A DNA stretch of 64,000 nt from Tribonema minus (GCA_017506865.1 JAFCMP010000523.1:558001-622000); one strand, 5' to 3'. Numbered from the stretch's first letter, positions 1-12,665 are shown. Notes: generated from the letters alone by a model not told the origin. Translations and numbers: made by a program.

Positions 1-1501
1 GACGGTTCCGGCTCGTCTAGACGGAGAAGACGAAAAGACGGAATGTCAACACACCGTCTTTTCCGTCTTTTTTCAAAACAGCTTTTATGGCTTGTGTAAT
101 ACTCCAGCAGACATGTGGCTCACGTACGATGCCAAGGCAAGAGTGCTGATGCACCGCTACCTCGCGCTGCTTGCTATCTCACTCTTTCGGTCTTACTTCA
201 CTTCAAGTTTGAAGTGCAAAAGTGTGTGGGGTCGTTTCCGGTGTCAAGTGCAGGAGTGTGTGCTTGGCTGTGTAGGTACCCACGAAAGCTGTGTTGCCCC
301 TACACGAAGTAATCAGTTGGTTCGCGGTCAAAATGAAGTAGGTGAAGTAGGTGAGTCGGCGTGGCAAGGCCGCCTTAGACGGAAAAGACGGGTCGAAGAC
401 GGTACAGCCCTTCTAGACGGAAAAGACGGACGGCCGGCTAAGCCGTCTGCAATTAAGACGGTTTGTGGGACCGGCTCGAAACTCTACGTAGCAAGACGCA
501 GCAGAAAACTGTGCCTGGTACACTGCAAACCTCCGCTGCGGTAAGAACCCCTGGGTGTACTTGCATGTGCCGCCGCGAGCTCATCATCATTACGCGCCCA
601 TGGAACCCGTTGATGCCACTCATGGCAGAATGTGGACCGGCATACTGTGAGTTGGTCCCTATGCGGACAACGCAAATGCAAGCTCGGATCATGCATAATG
701 TCGCGCACTGGCGTTGATCGCCACCAAATCATCGGCAACACCAATGATGGCGTGAAATGCGACCTAGTGGTGGGGACTGATCGATGGTAGTTGAGTCCGT
801 TGCCAATCAGTAGGCGCTACAGTCGGTGATTCACTACTCATGAGCTCACTTCAAGCGCAGCAGATTCATCCTCATATGCGCTGGCAGATACAGTGACACT
901 GCTTTGACCATCATGGGCACTCCGCACAAAGGATCAGGGCCCAACCTCAGGAAGCTCACTTACATCGACCGGCCGATTGAGAGCCCCTTTGATGTGCCCA
1001 CCACTGAAGTCCGTATCTCTGACATCTACCACCTGCAGAATTGAGTGCGATGAGGCAGCGCCACAAGGTCAAAAACAGCAAGGCCAGTCTCGATTTCACC
1101 ACATAGAGCAGCTGTGCTTGAATTCAGCAGGCTGACTGTGTGACCAGCAAGAGACTGCTGCAACAGCGCGCTGAGAGTCGCCTGTGCACACACTCATACA
1201 CACACCTGCACATTGTGAGCTTCCTGCTGAAGTAAAGTCTTCAACTCGGCTGGTCGTATTTGCTTGGCAGTTCGGAAGGTCAGGCTCATGACAAAGCAGC
1301 ACACGGCGGCAGTGGAGAGCTGTGAGCTTCCTGTCTCGCCAGTTGAAGTTGCATTGATTGGAGACGCGCCCTCTTCTCGTAGTAGTCTTGTCAGCGTAAG
1401 GTGTGAACGGTGAGCAGCTATCAAGTGCTGTGATATCCGGCACACCTGCTTGTTCGTGTTTCTACTGACAGAGCTCTGAAAGCTGAGGCTTGCGATCGAT
1501 C
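1..1501. other. Spacer upstream of the first gene
   Basis: I see no convincing gene here. The open frames lack family motifs and codon bias. The stretch holds the GACGG repeat cluster (17-461, separate entry), a perfect palindrome of the CACTTCAA/TTGAAGTG type at about 199-216, and otherwise unstructured sequence. The promoter and any 5' untranslated exon of the gene starting at 1502 should lie in the last few hundred bases, but no TATA-like element stands out. Confidence 0.5.
17..461. repeat. Cluster of AGACGGAAAAGACGG repeats, direct and inverted
   Basis: The 15-mer AGACGGAAAAGACGG occurs exactly at 377-391 and 415-429. Its exact reverse complement lies at 54-68, and a close variant at about 17-41. 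Further GACGG units fill 392-461. Clustered direct and inverted copies of one short motif resemble the subterminal repeats of some DNA transposons, but no transposase is visible and the window starts inside the cluster, so identity is open. Confidence 0.6.
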
Positions 1502-4158
1502 ATGATGCACATCGGCTCGGAGCTGGCCCGCCGTTTGCGGGAAAGCAAGGGCGTTCCGCGAACAGAGAGCGATGGTGCTGCTGCTACAGCAGGCAATCTG
1601 TCGTCTGGAACAAACCTGACCTATCTCAAGAAAGACGGAGTGGTGCAGAAGCTGGCTCCAGAGCCGCCATCTGGTCGCGAAGCCGGCAAGACGACCAAGA
1701 AGCGGAGGAGAAAGCCCAAGCAGTCAGCAGCGGCTGTTGCTGAGCAACACACACCCCTCGAGAGCTGGGAGGACATCGATCACAACTTCGTGCTGAAGAT
1801 CCCCTCGCAGCAGCCGCAGCAGCACCAGGATGATGCCGAGTCCCCGTACTCATCGGACATGGACGAGGAGGGCACTGCAGGCGAAGAGGACGACCAGCAG
1901 CAAAACGGTCACGCCACGGCGCCAGAACTCCTTGCAGCAGCTGCTGCACGCCGCCGCAGCAGCAGCAGCGCCTCCGAGGCAGCCGAAGAGCCCCCCGCAC
2001 CCACCGCCCCCCCCGTGGAGCCCGTGCTCCTCGTCAACCTCACCTCCATCTGCGGCTTCCACGTCGACGCGGCGCGCGGCGCGGGCATCGTCGCGCACCT
2101 GCGCGCGCAGCTCCACGGCGACTTCGCCGCGCGCACGGAGGAGCTCTTCGAGATCGGCGCCGCGGTGCACAGCACCAGCGACGCGGCGGCGGCGCACGCG
2201 GCGCGGCTGCGCGCGGCGAGCGGCGGCGACGCGTTCGCGGAGATAGAGTACCCGGCGGGGGCGGGGGCGGCGGCGGAGTGGGCGGTGGTCGCGCGGCGCA
2301 GCGAGCACCGCGCGGTGGAGGTGACGCTGGAGTACCTGCGCGAGTGCGGGCGGGGGCTCGCGTGGAAGGGCGCGATGCGCGAGGTGAGTTGTTGTATTGT
2401 GTGTGTAGCTACCAGCTGAATTAGCCATTGATACCACTTAAATGTTTTTTGTCTAAAAACGTCGTTTCTACGAGTCCCTGGTCTCGTGAGCGCGTCAGTG
2501 CTTGATGAATCGGCATGGCGATGCTTTCGGGTTCAAAGCTGCCATCATCATTTAATGGCCGTTATACAGCGGTTAGCAGCGGTTGCGCCATGGTCAGATG
2601 TTCCTTTGCAAGGCGTGCATTCTTGCTGACCGCTGCTGGTTGTGAGGGCCACTGATGGCAGTGTGCCCTGCCCTGTCACGGTGGGCTGTGGCGGTACACA
2701 GCAAAGGATGAGTCACAGTCAGCGACATCCACCGTTGATGATGTACTGCGCTGCGACGTTGATATTGGTCACCGGCATCATGCAGTGGGACATGCAGATG
2801 ATATGGGGGCACAGCGCCTCGGGCGGATCAGCATCATGGGGCTGTCATATGTGGTCCGGTAGTCAGAGTTATCGTGCTCAACTTTACTTCTTGAAGTATG
2901 CAGCTGATACGCCAACTTCGTTGCCCATAATCAGCACTGGCGGTTGCCATACATGAGTTCTACAGCTTGATGGAGTCAGATTATGGTGGCATCTGGTGGC
3001 ATGAAGGTCTGGGTAGTGCAGCAGCAGCTCGAGTGCAACTTCAAGAGAATAGTCAAACCGCACAGTCATGCCACCTGCAGATGTATCAGCAACTCCTTGT
3101 TCCGCACAGTGCACAACAGTCACAGTGCCGCCGTGTACCCGCATCTATCATCGCAGCAGCGCTCACACCCCCCTTCTCCCCTACCACCATCACCACCACC
3201 GCCGCCGCCGCACCAGGAGCTGGACCGCATAGGCGCGCGCGAGGCGCAGGCCGCGGCGGCGCGCGCCGCGGACGCCATGGAGGCGGAGCTCGCGCGCTGG
3301 CGCCGCCGCCGCCGCGGCCGGCTGCGGCGCCTCGTGGACGCGCGCACAGCGTTTCAGTCGCGCCTCGACCTCGAAGAGCGCAATGCGGCGGGGCGCGCGG
3401 TAAGCGCCGCCGCGCGCGCGGCGATGCGCGAGCTGGAGCGGCGCCTGGAGCAAATCGATGAGCTCATTGCGGAGCTCGAGCTGGAGGAGGCGGAGGATGG
3501 GCGCGGCCCTCTGCCGAGCGATGGGGAGGAGGGCGAGGATTTGGACGAATGGGTGTCTGCGTGGGACGAGTGGCGCGCGGAGGCGGGGGAGGGGGATGAT
3601 GACCCCGGGGGGTTTGGTGAGGGGGTTGAGGGGGGTGAGGGGGTGGGCGGGGGGGGTGGGGGCGAAGGCGGCGCGATGCCGATGATGGATGTTGTCTCGC
3701 GGGAGGAGGAGGACGACAGAGCGTACGAGGGCGGCGCGGAGGATAATGCGGCAGGTTCAAAGGGCGCAGGCGCTGCTGTGCCGGCGGCAGATGCTGCGCT
3801 GCAACCGCCGGCCGGCAGGCGCAGGGCGCGCAACGGCGCTGCTGCAGGCACGAACGGGTCCCTTGCAACACCTGCTGAAGCTGCTGATGCATCACAGCCC
3901 GGCTCAGCAGGCAGCAACGCTCCTGCTCCAGCTGCTGCAGCTGAGACCGCAGCACCAGCGGCGGCGGCGGCGGCAGCGGCGGCGGCAGAGGCGGCAGAGC
4001 CGCTGCCGCTCATCGACAGGGTCGCGGCGATGATACTGGGGCGCATGCCGCGCAACCCGCGCGCGAGCGATGCGGAGCACTTGCAGTACGTCGCGGTGTG
4101 CCATGCGCGCATTCGCGACGCGTGGCTGCAGGAGTTTGGGCGGCTGCCGGAGGCGTGA
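1502..4158 (+). CDS. Hypothetical acidic, coiled-coil, probably nuclear protein (2 exons)
   Basis: I do not recognise the family. Exons are 1502-2383 and 3217-4158, joined in phase 0 (donor GAG|GTGAGT, acceptor CACCAG|GAG), giving about 607 residues. I chose ATG 1502 because the open frame before it starts only with TTG. Visible parts are a basic KKRRRKPK nuclear-localisation-like stretch near residue 65, an acidic/Gln linker, an Ala-rich globular stretch (about 170-295), then a long Arg/Glu-rich helical, coiled-coil-like region across the exon junction (about 295-390), a Gly/Asp/Glu-rich low-complexity region, and a conserved-looking helical C-terminus with the segment MILGRMPRNPRASD. GC content rises sharply inside the exons. 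A nuclear scaffold role is only inference. Further upstream exons cannot be excluded. Confidence 0.6.
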
Positions 4159-7100
4159 TGCGCTAGCTAGGTCTAGGGTTGGCGGTGCTCGATGCGTGCA
4201 GCAGCACGCAGCAGCTGCACAGTTTTGTATTAGCAATGCGGCAGGCGTAGCGTGCCATGGCATACTAGCCGAGTTCTCCTGGCCGCGGTAAACGCGAACC
4301 CATGTTATCTGTGTCCCTTCTCGTCCTGCGCATGTGCCAGTGCTGCTGTGGCTGCCCGGCTGTCTGTTTGTACCACATGAATGCTTGGCGAGCATGACAA
4401 GTAGGACACTTGCCCAGGTCGCAACACCGACGGCAGTCTAGTATCATGGAAAGCGCAGCATTGCGGTCACATGCTGGATGCACGTCCATGATGTTGATGT
4501 CATGGGGCAGGCTTGCGCCATCCACATGAATAGAAGTATGCATGGTTTGCATGGCAACTGCTGCACTTCAACCCACTGCGATCACGGGCTTGCATCGGTA
4601 TATGAGCCTTGATCAGGTGCAGCATTTGTGTGAAGTATGAGTTACCTTGTTGATGCGTGCAAGGAGATGCATATGCACAGCTGCCTATTATGGTGCTTCC
4701 CTGCACTCCGGTGCCACAGCTACTGCCAAGGCTCTCATATAGTGCTGCCATGATTGCGCTGTTTAAGGTGCCTGCAGGGACTTGACATCCAACCTTAGTC
4801 GGTGCTGGCTACTGTACTCATATTACTGCAGCAAGTTGCAAAGTTTTGTTACTAGTGTTGCTGTACAACTTTGGCTAAAGACTGTCCCCAATAAGTCAGG
4901 AGATGTTCAGGGCTTTGGCTGTATCATCAGCATTTGTGGCACAGTTTTGTGCCGTGTATTGAGCGCGTGTTTTGCGAATGTTGACATGCGGAGCAAGCAA
5001 TGAAGCGGTCAACATGAAACATCAAGTATGGGGGGTATCAAGAGAGAAAGGAATGCAATGCAATGTAGAGAAGTAGCAGAGAGTGCCACATGAAAGTGCC
5101 ACTTGAACTGCCCTCATCAAATGCTCGTACAGGTCACTCGAAAAAGGTCAGACACAGTATGTACGTGTGCAAAGTAAGAGCACCTCACCGTTTCAAAAGC
5201 TATTTGCAGTGCAGGATGCTGCCACGGTTATACATGGCACAAAGCAGAGAGCTGAAGCAGATTCTGACAAAGTGGTGTGTGTTGTTCATCTTGACTTCAA
5301 TGGCTGGCTGCAGTGGCTGAAGCTGAGCGGGATTGACAGCAGTAGACACAAAGTTGGCGGCAAAGTGCCAGCAGCTGTTGATGAAAGTATGGTTTGCATG
5401 GACGCCACCCAAGTCGATGAGCGCTGCTTTTGCGCGCTTGAGACTGAATAGACCGCCAATGACGTGATGCACAGTTCACAGTGAAACGTGCCGCTCATAG
5501 GAAGTCATGGACTGAGCATGCACATGTTATGTCCTTCGACGTGGGTGGTGGCTGATCAGTAATGTCATGACACTGACGTCGTGTCCCAGCACCCCACAGC
5601 ATCACATCGTTGAAACGTCCATGCGAGCTCTGGTATCAGTGCTGCAGTGCATTCATGTGAATGCGGTGAGTAACTGTCAAACAAGAGTATAGCACAGCAC
5701 CCTGCAGCATGTCTCGCATATGCTCAGGTTGACAGCGTGCGACTGCAGTACGCATGCGACTATTGATTCTCGTGCAATGTGCAGCACCTCCGCTCATGCG
5801 TCCGATCAACACAGCCTGCTACAGGCGCACAGTCAAGTTACTGCAAATGACACAGGCCAACGCGGCGTGCAATGCTGTGAGCAACGTGTGTACGAGCTTC
5901 ATGGCATGCCGTCATAACACCTGTCTGCACCAAAGTGTCAGAGCCATAATCAACTATTTGAAGTAGGATATTTACTCTATCAAGATGTGGTGTGCGCTGA
6001 AGCTCCACTTATCATTTCATGAAGTGTGGTGCCTGCATTGTTCTTGGAACTGACAGAAAAGCAACCCTGGATCGATCCGCATTAGCCTATAATGCCGTGC
6101 ACATTGAAAACGTGCTGACTACACAATCATATTGCCGTTAATACGTATCGCATTGGCAATCGCTTCCGAATTGCGACAGCAATGCCTGTGTGATCCTTCA
6201 TCAGGATTGCAGGTGATACGAAGCCTATGTATGCCAAAATGCCAGTTGCTGCATGACATCGCGCTAGTATACTTCCATCATGCATGCACCTCGCGGCGAC
6301 CTTTCAACTACTCGTCACGATGTATCCATTCTGTCGGGTGCCGCAAGGTATGCTCGACCAGTGAGATGTTTACAAGAAAGAAGCCAGCGTGGACTTCTAT
6401 GTGAAGCATGATCGAGCCAATTACTTGACAGGTCTCATTCTCTGAGGTTTGACAGTTTGAAGTCAGCATCGCTTTGACAAACCACCAGTGCTGCCGCCGC
6501 CACCGATTGCGGCAAATACCCTGGTACACAAAAAAACACGGTTCACAGTACTCGACTGACAGTACACGGTTCATGACGTGGGTGACAGTTGAACCGCAGG
6601 CATAGCAATCAAGGCGCGACGCCAAATGCAACGTGGAGTGCATAAAGACTCACCGCCATGGCACGCAGAGAGTATAGCCACGCCGTCGCGCGCTGCGTCT
6701 GCCGCCGCCGCTCCATTGATCCATAACTTCAACTCTTGACTCCAACTCCCCATCACTTCAACTCTTGTGTCCAGGTCCACTTGTGTACATAAGCACTACA
6801 CAACTGTCGGAAAAACCGCTCGCACAGGCACCTGCAGCAGTTCATCTTGCGTGTGTCAATGATTCATTGCGCTGCAACGATGCGCGACTGCAGCGAACTG
6901 CATTCATGGATCACTACAGCAACCATGCAAGAAAGAAGGACAGCTTGAGAACTGCTGAATCTGCAAACATTTGACTGAGGACGGCCAACCACACAAGTAT
7001 TATATGTATGTATATGCTATTTAATGATGGAAACGAATCAAAAGATCGTAGAGCTCTAGGTGACAAAGGATGGTTAGCCGCAAGTCTATTTAATTATGAT

Positions 7101-8363
7101 ATCGCGTGTACATTGTGCAACGTGTCAAAGGCAGCGTGCACAGTGACTACATAAAGCACAGCACAAGCCCTGCGTTTCTATCGCACAAGTCAGTTCGCTG
7201 GGCAGCATGCTGATTCCTCTGCTGTCCTCCATACGCAGCAATACAACTTGGCTACCACTCAGTTCTTGCAGGTTCGCTGGTCATCTGCAGTTCATCTGCT
7301 TGAAGCACTTCACGGTTCGAAGGGGATAGCAATGCCAGCCAGGCTAACACTGGGTGCGTGACTCTTACTAAGACGATTCTGCTGATGATCATTCAGTTGC
7401 TACTGCACGCGCAATGCCTGTGACATTTTCGTTGCTGAAGCACAGTGATGCAGTGGCTTATTGGGACTTTTGCATCAGGTGATACTTACTGAGCAAATGC
7501 GATCCAATTCCAGCCTCAGCAAAACCAATGACCATATCCAAGCAAGATTCATTCTGCTTCTATCTATCGCTGTAAAGATTCAAGCATGTACAACAACCAA
7601 TAGGCATCATCGCTTACCTGGCATTGAGAAACTTCAAGAGGAACTTCACACCACCTGTGCCCAATGCTCAGCCATGGCAGTGAAGTTGAAATCGGTTGCA
7701 CCTTGCACCTGAGGAGGGGGAAGAGGCTTTTGCGCAGAAACCGCTGCTGGGCAGCATACCTTTATGGCAACTGATGAACAATTTGCAAATGAGCATGCGA
7801 ATGCACACACACAACTGCACTGGGTCAGCAGCAAAGCAGTTGGGGCTGTAGCATCTGAATGCTGCATGCTCGATGAATGCAATGTCAACACCTTGCCTTG
7901 TCCGCCACCGCTAGTGCATGCAACAGTGGCAACTGCATGCATTTTTACGCACGGCACAGTTTGCCGGCTGCTGGCTTCATGCATGCACCATCAAACATGA
8001 ACATGCGCCAAAACCTGCCAGAAGCACAGTAATGGCTACTTGTAGCTAATGCATGCTTACCAGACGCCTGACAAGCTGCACATGCCAATCAGAATTCATT
8101 GCAATTGGCGATCACGCAAACCATAGTCGAGGGCAAGGCAACAGCGCCAGAAAAACCGTGCCACGCGACCGCTGTTGAAATGAGCCTGGAGCTGGCAGCT
8201 GTACAGGTATTTGATTTTTGTCTTCTATTAACTCACACAACACATGCGCGCCACGTCCCAACCTGCCAAAAATAAGTTGCCAACGAAACGCCCGCCGCTG
8301 CCACCGGCGCTCCCCTAGAAATTATTAACGCTGCTCTGCTGCGTGATAAGTAGGGGAAACAAC
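4159..8363. other. 4.2-kb spacer, no recognised gene
   Basis: This is lower-GC sequence between the hypothetical gene and the SBP gene. Open frames are short and show no family motif on either strand. It contains one copy of a dispersed repeat (about 7024-7085) and two CTTCAACTC-type motifs around 6726 and 6751. I found no tRNA, rRNA or transposon open frame. Confidence 0.5.
7024..7085 (-). repeat. Dispersed repeat, copy A
   Basis: Read on the minus strand, this matches the segments at 34621-34680 and 51270-51365. All share a core containing GGCTAACCATCC, then TTGTCACCTAGAGCTC, then CGATCTTTT. Three copies in 64 kb, in two orientations and in unrelated spacers or introns, suggest a mobile, SINE-like or MITE-like family. 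No coding capacity is visible. Confidence 0.65.
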
Positions 8364-9512
8364 TTACTTGAGGGGCGTGTACATCTTGGTGCCCACGAGC
8401 TCTTCGAACCGGTCTACTTCCCCCACAGCGCCGTATGCCACCTGCGACCGCACCTCGGTTGTGCTGATGGGGATGTCCAGCACGGACTTCTCGCCATCGG
8501 AAGACTTGCCCCCCGCCTTCTCGATCAGGTACCCGATGGGCGCCACCTCGTAAAGCACACGCAGCTTGGCGCTGGCGCTGGGGGAGGCGGGGTTGACGAA
8601 GATGCCCTTCCCCTTGACCATGAGCTGGTTCACGTCGGGCACCATGCCTCCCGTGTACCGCAGCTGGTACTTGTTGTCGAGGTAGTAGTTGAACAGCTGG
8701 TTGTAGCCCGGGTTATCCTGCGTTCCCCTCAGGTTGCCGGGGGCGAAGAGCTTGCCGTCCTCGATGGTGCTGAAGGTGTTGGTCTTGACCCACTGGCCGT
8801 GGCGGCCAGAGAAGTCGTCCACGAGCAGGAACTCGTGTGCGTACTCAGCGCCCTCGATCGCCACGGTCATGGTGGTACGGGGGCCGTAGACGGCCATGCC
8901 CGCGGCCGACAGCTGCCTGCCGGTGATGCCCACGAGCCTGTCGCCGGGCCAGACACCGAAGATGGTGCCCACTGCGAAGTTGGTGTCGATGATAGAGGAG
9001 CCGTCAAGGGGGTCGAAGGCGACAGAGTAGCCGGACCCACCCATCGGGTCCTCGACAGGCGTCTCCTCAGACGAGGCGGTGGCGCACGCGCCTGACGCCT
9101 TGAGGTTCTCAAAGATGACGTTGTTGGCCAGCACGTCGATCGCCAGCTGCTCGTCGCCGAACTCGTTGAAGCACGCCATCTTGTCGCAGGAGGCAGTCCT
9201 GATCTTGTAGGCGATCTCCTTGCAGGCAGCGAACATGGCGATCATGGTCTTTTGCAGCTTGGGCTCGGCGAAGCTGATCCACTCCTCCAGGGTGGGCTGA
9301 GCGGAGTCCACCTGGCTGGTGGACGACATCCTGAGGGCGCTGCCAGCGGCGCATGACTGCTGCCTGCTAGCGACGCTGCGTGCGCCAGCCTGCGCCAAGG
9401 AAGAGGCGGGGCTGGACTTGATGGCCAGTGCCCTGCTGCCAGCGGGGGCCACAAAGGCCTCCACGCCGGAGCAGAGCAGTGCAGTAGCGAGGCACGCGCA
9501 AGCAGCCTTCAT
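8364..9512 (-). CDS. SBP: Sedoheptulose-1,7-bisphosphatase, plastid-targeted
   Basis: This enzyme hydrolyses sedoheptulose-1,7-bisphosphate to sedoheptulose-7-phosphate in the regenerative Calvin-Benson cycle, in the plastid stroma. It is a single exon of 382 residues from ATG 9512 to TAA 8364. Residues 1-19 form a signal peptide followed by F20-V-A-P, the aromatic motif needed for import into red-lineage secondary plastids, then a Ser/Ala/Arg-rich transit peptide to about residue 62. The FBPase-superfamily metal-binding motif DPLDGSS is at 167-173. VGTIFGVWPGD and YGPRTTM are SBPase-like rather than FBPase-like. The cysteine pair in SCDKMAC (C109, C114) matches the SCGGTAC redox pair of plant SBPase, so thioredoxin light activation is likely. 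The C-terminal KLRVLYEVAPIGYLIEKAGG segment is intact. There is a possible donor-like GTAAGT overlapping the stop codon. Its 5' end is duplicated at 13576-14193. Confidence 0.93.
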   Translation of the reverse strand: MKAACACLATALLCSGVEAFVAPAGSRALAIKSSPASSLAQAGARSVASRQQSCAAGSALRMSSTSQVDSAQPTLEEWISFAEPKLQKTMIAMFAACKEIAYKIRTASCDKMACFNEFGDEQLAIDVLANNVIFENLKASGACATASSEETPVEDPMGGSGYSVAFDPLDGSSIIDTNFAVGTIFGVWPGDRLVGITGRQLSAAGMAVYGPRTTMTVAIEGAEYAHEFLLVDDFSGRHGQWVKTNTFSTIEDGKLFAPGNLRGTQDNPGYNQLFNYYLDNKYQLRYTGGMVPDVNQLMVKGKGIFVNPASPSASAKLRVLYEVAPIGYLIEKAGGKSSDGEKSVLDIPISTTEVRSQVAYGAVGEVDRFEELVGTKMYTPLK

Positions 9513-10065
9513 CGTGCTGTGTGTGGCTCGCTAAGCTGCAGGAAGGGAGGTGTGGTCTAAAAACATCAAAAACGGCACGTACGTCGGCAAGGGGGAATCG
9601 ATGACGCTGAAAAGGGGGGGCGAGAAAATTAAGCCTCATGTATGCGCAAACTACTGGCTCTCTTTTGGTCACGATTGAGAGAGGCAGCTGTATGTGTCTT
9701 GTGACACCTGTTCACCTCTCGAGATCACATGTGGTGATACTATATGTATACATGTGTATGGGTACACAACGTCACAGAATCAGCTAGTATGCAACAGTTG
9801 CACCATGGCGTGGCGTACCTGTAAATTGTAATTTCTTGGAATGCAAGCAGCCCTAGCTGGCATCTGCCATACCCTATCCCTAGACGCAGTGCGTCCCACT
9901 GCCATTTGCAGAGGGCTTTGCCACAAATGCGGTGCCGCAAATCAGCATGCATACGTGGCTGTGTGCAGTGGCTGACACAAGAGAACCAGACATTTCCTGC
10001 CAGTGAATCTTAATACACTCAAAACCATTGCCAGCTGCCGAAATGAATACCCGCACACATATCAG
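9451..10065 (-). repeat. SBP 5' end and upstream region, source copy of a 0.6-kb duplication
   Basis: This 615-bp segment covers the first 21 codons of SBP (the signal peptide through its A-F-V motif), the start codon, and about 550 bp of upstream sequence. It is nearly identical to 13576-14193, with scattered single-base differences and short indels seen by eye. It presumably contains the SBP promoter. Confidence 0.9.
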
Positions 10066-11341
10066 ATCCTAGGGACGAAGTAACTAGGTCTCCGTTTGCA
10101 CATCGTGCAAATGACCCTAAATTGCAACAACTTCTGAACTAGAACCCTGTTTCTCATCCTGTTTGGTGCAGGGTACATGGCAAACTGTTGGGTGTGTAAT
10201 GATTATGCAGCACATCTGCAGGAGACCAATTTTGTGATGCTGTGGGTAATCACAAAGCCTCAAATAAAATTTATTCTGTGTGTCCACCGAAACCGATAAT
10301 TGTCGCCGGTATTCATGATCCACCGAATCACCAGAATCACGCTGGCTCATGGTTTACCTTACAAGGGAATGATCTTCGACGTCGGGCGTCATACCATGAA
10401 ACCCTAATCCAAGTAGGGCAAGCTATGGTGAATGCGGCGATGGCGTTGGGTGTGTAGGTCAGTATAACCTACGGTCAATCAAGCAGGAATCGATGTAGGT
10501 TTTGCATCACCAGTGCCAAATCAGCAGGCATGCTTGCGCAACACCCAGGACATCGCAGTCAAGCACAGGCAGGGCAGCATTGTGGTTTGTTGTGAAGGAT
10601 ACGGGCAATTTGAGAGCGTATGGCACAGCATGCTGCAGTGAGCAGGCCACGGCGGCACCGTGTGTGACAGTGCAAAGCATCACAAGGCACACATTCATGT
10701 ATGTAAAATCATTATGGTGGGGCAGAGACTGAGCCATCTGTTGCACTGCATTTAACATGGGCAAATGTAAGCATACACATACTATGTAGTAGCTGTTCCA
10801 AATATGTGAGCTCGGACAGTTCAGGGGGACATGGTTCAAGGACCATATGATTCTGAACGTTCGCGAACGCTGAAGACTGGTGGCATAACAGCACTCGATG
10901 TGCGCAGTCGGTAGGCTTTGTACGGACCTATGCATTCGCTACAGATGAAAATTGCAGGATGAACGAAATGAGCATTGCTGTGCGTAGATTGCTGACACTC
11001 GTCATAGGTCTCCTGTGGCCCAGCTCCATGACACACACTGCAAGACTTGACTTGGTAGGAATACAAACGGTTATAGAACTCCTCTGCCAACCCTAGCACA
11101 TGAGGACTCTTGAGCAAATCTGCATGTAGTGGCAGCCCATCCGGTGATCCTCCTGTAGCTGGTTGCCCGTGTAGCAATTGCACATGCGCAATTTGAAGGT
11201 CCGCACGTGATAAATCACCAGGACTGCATGCGTCCTCGGGTGAGACATTGGATTTCACCGATGAATTCGTGTCAGGTGTGCGCGTTTGTCCAAAAAGTAT
11301 TGTTCACTCTACGAGCAGCCACCCTGGCACCATCTGCAACA

Positions 11342-11560
11342 CGTCGCTGCTCACGTTGCTGCGGTATCTCTCGCGCATGAACATCAGACCGCCTAGCACG
11401 ACGCGCAGCGTCACGTTGCTCTGGTGTTTCTCGCACGGACCGCCTAGCACGGTCAACAGCAGACCGTTGCTGACGTTGCGCTGTTGTTCCTTACAGAGGC
11501 CGGGCTGCCTAGCACAGTCCACAGCAACCCTGTTGCTCACGCTGCTCTATCGCGGTGGAC
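11342..11560. repeat. Minisatellite, period about 60 bp, about 3.5 units
   Basis: Units share a core close to GTTGCTCACGTTGCT followed by CTCTCGC-like sequence and CCGCCTAGCAC. Units begin near 11343, 11407, 11465 and 11528. The open plus-strand frame across it is a product of the repeat and looks non-coding. Confidence 0.7.
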
Positions 11561-12104
11561 AGTCTTTGCACCTCTTTCGCTTGCGACCTTGCTGCTCTGA
11601 TGCGACGGCCGATGAAGTGCTACTGCTGCACGTTGCGGCTACTGTTACTGCTGCTGCCACTGTCGCCGACACTGCGCCTCACCTCCTCTGTCGCCGACAC
11701 TGCGCTCGCTTCTGGGTTCAAGGTTTCGGTTTCGAAGTTCAACTTTTGCGCACACACAGACTTGAACTTCAAACACCATCCCTAGTCCCGCGCACGAAGT
11801 AGAAGGCGTGCGCACGGCGCGCGCTCGCTTGCGCTCGCTCGCCGCCGTTGACGCCCGCCGACAACCCATGCATGGCGGGGAAGCAGCAATTTGGTGGCTT
11901 GTGAACTACACGTCTGCCATAAGCCCCCAGTGCAACTGTTGAGCAAGCTGTACCGTGGGCTGCCTTGACGGACGGAGCGTGTCGTGTTCCGACGATGGGC
12001 TGCTGCAGATGGGCTGCTGCAGGCAAGAACAAGCTAATGCTACTCGACTAGCAGGAGGAGCACAACACTGGTGGTCAAGGTGACATGCAGATATGCAGCA
12101 ATTT

Positions 12105-12665
12105 TTGGTCAGTTGACTTGACGACCCATCAGCAATGAACCTCCATAGGCGGTTCTTGCCAACTGTTCGCAACGGCAACTGGCCTGGCTGGCTGAAGCTG
12201 GAGCCATGATTCAACATACAAGCCCGAGGCTTGCAGAGCTGCATGCTGTCAAATAGGGCAGTGAGCATGCAGCAGACTCCGGTCGATTGACTTGGCGACC
12301 CATCAGTCATTAACTCTCATGGCTGGTACTTGCTAACTGTTTGCAACGGCGCCTGCCTTGGGCTGGCTGCAGCTGAAGACATGTGCAACATGCGAGGCTT
12401 GCAGATACTGGGCCGTGTATGCAGTGAGCACGTATCAGGTTGCGGTCGGTTGAATTGGCGACTCGTGAGCATTAAACTGCCATGGCCGATCCTTGCCACC
12501 TGTTTGCAATGGTGACTGGCTCGGGCTGACTGCAGCTGAAGACATATGCAACATGCGAGGCTTGCGGAGCTGCCTGTGCATGCTGTCACACTGGGCCATG
12601 TATGCAGTGAGCACGCAGCAAGTTGTGCTCGGTGGACTTGGCGACTCGTGAGCATTGGACTGCCA
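12105..12665. repeat. Satellite-like tandem repeat, period 163-180 bp
   Basis: The anchor motif TTGACTTGGCGACCCATCAG or a close variant recurs at about 12114, 12288, 12451 and 12632. Each unit also contains GCTGACTGCAGCTGAAGACAT-like, GCAACATGCGAGGCTTGC and TATGCAGTGAGCACG segments. Copies are roughly 75-90% alike by eye. No coding function is apparent. Confidence 0.8.

Noticed and set aside
92-544. 150-codon open frame near the window start
   Set aside because: It runs through the GACGG repeats, has cysteine-rich random-like composition and no recognisable motif.
11248-11802. 184-codon plus-strand open frame
   Set aside because: It is produced by the 60-bp minisatellite being open in one frame. 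The flanks show no coding bias.
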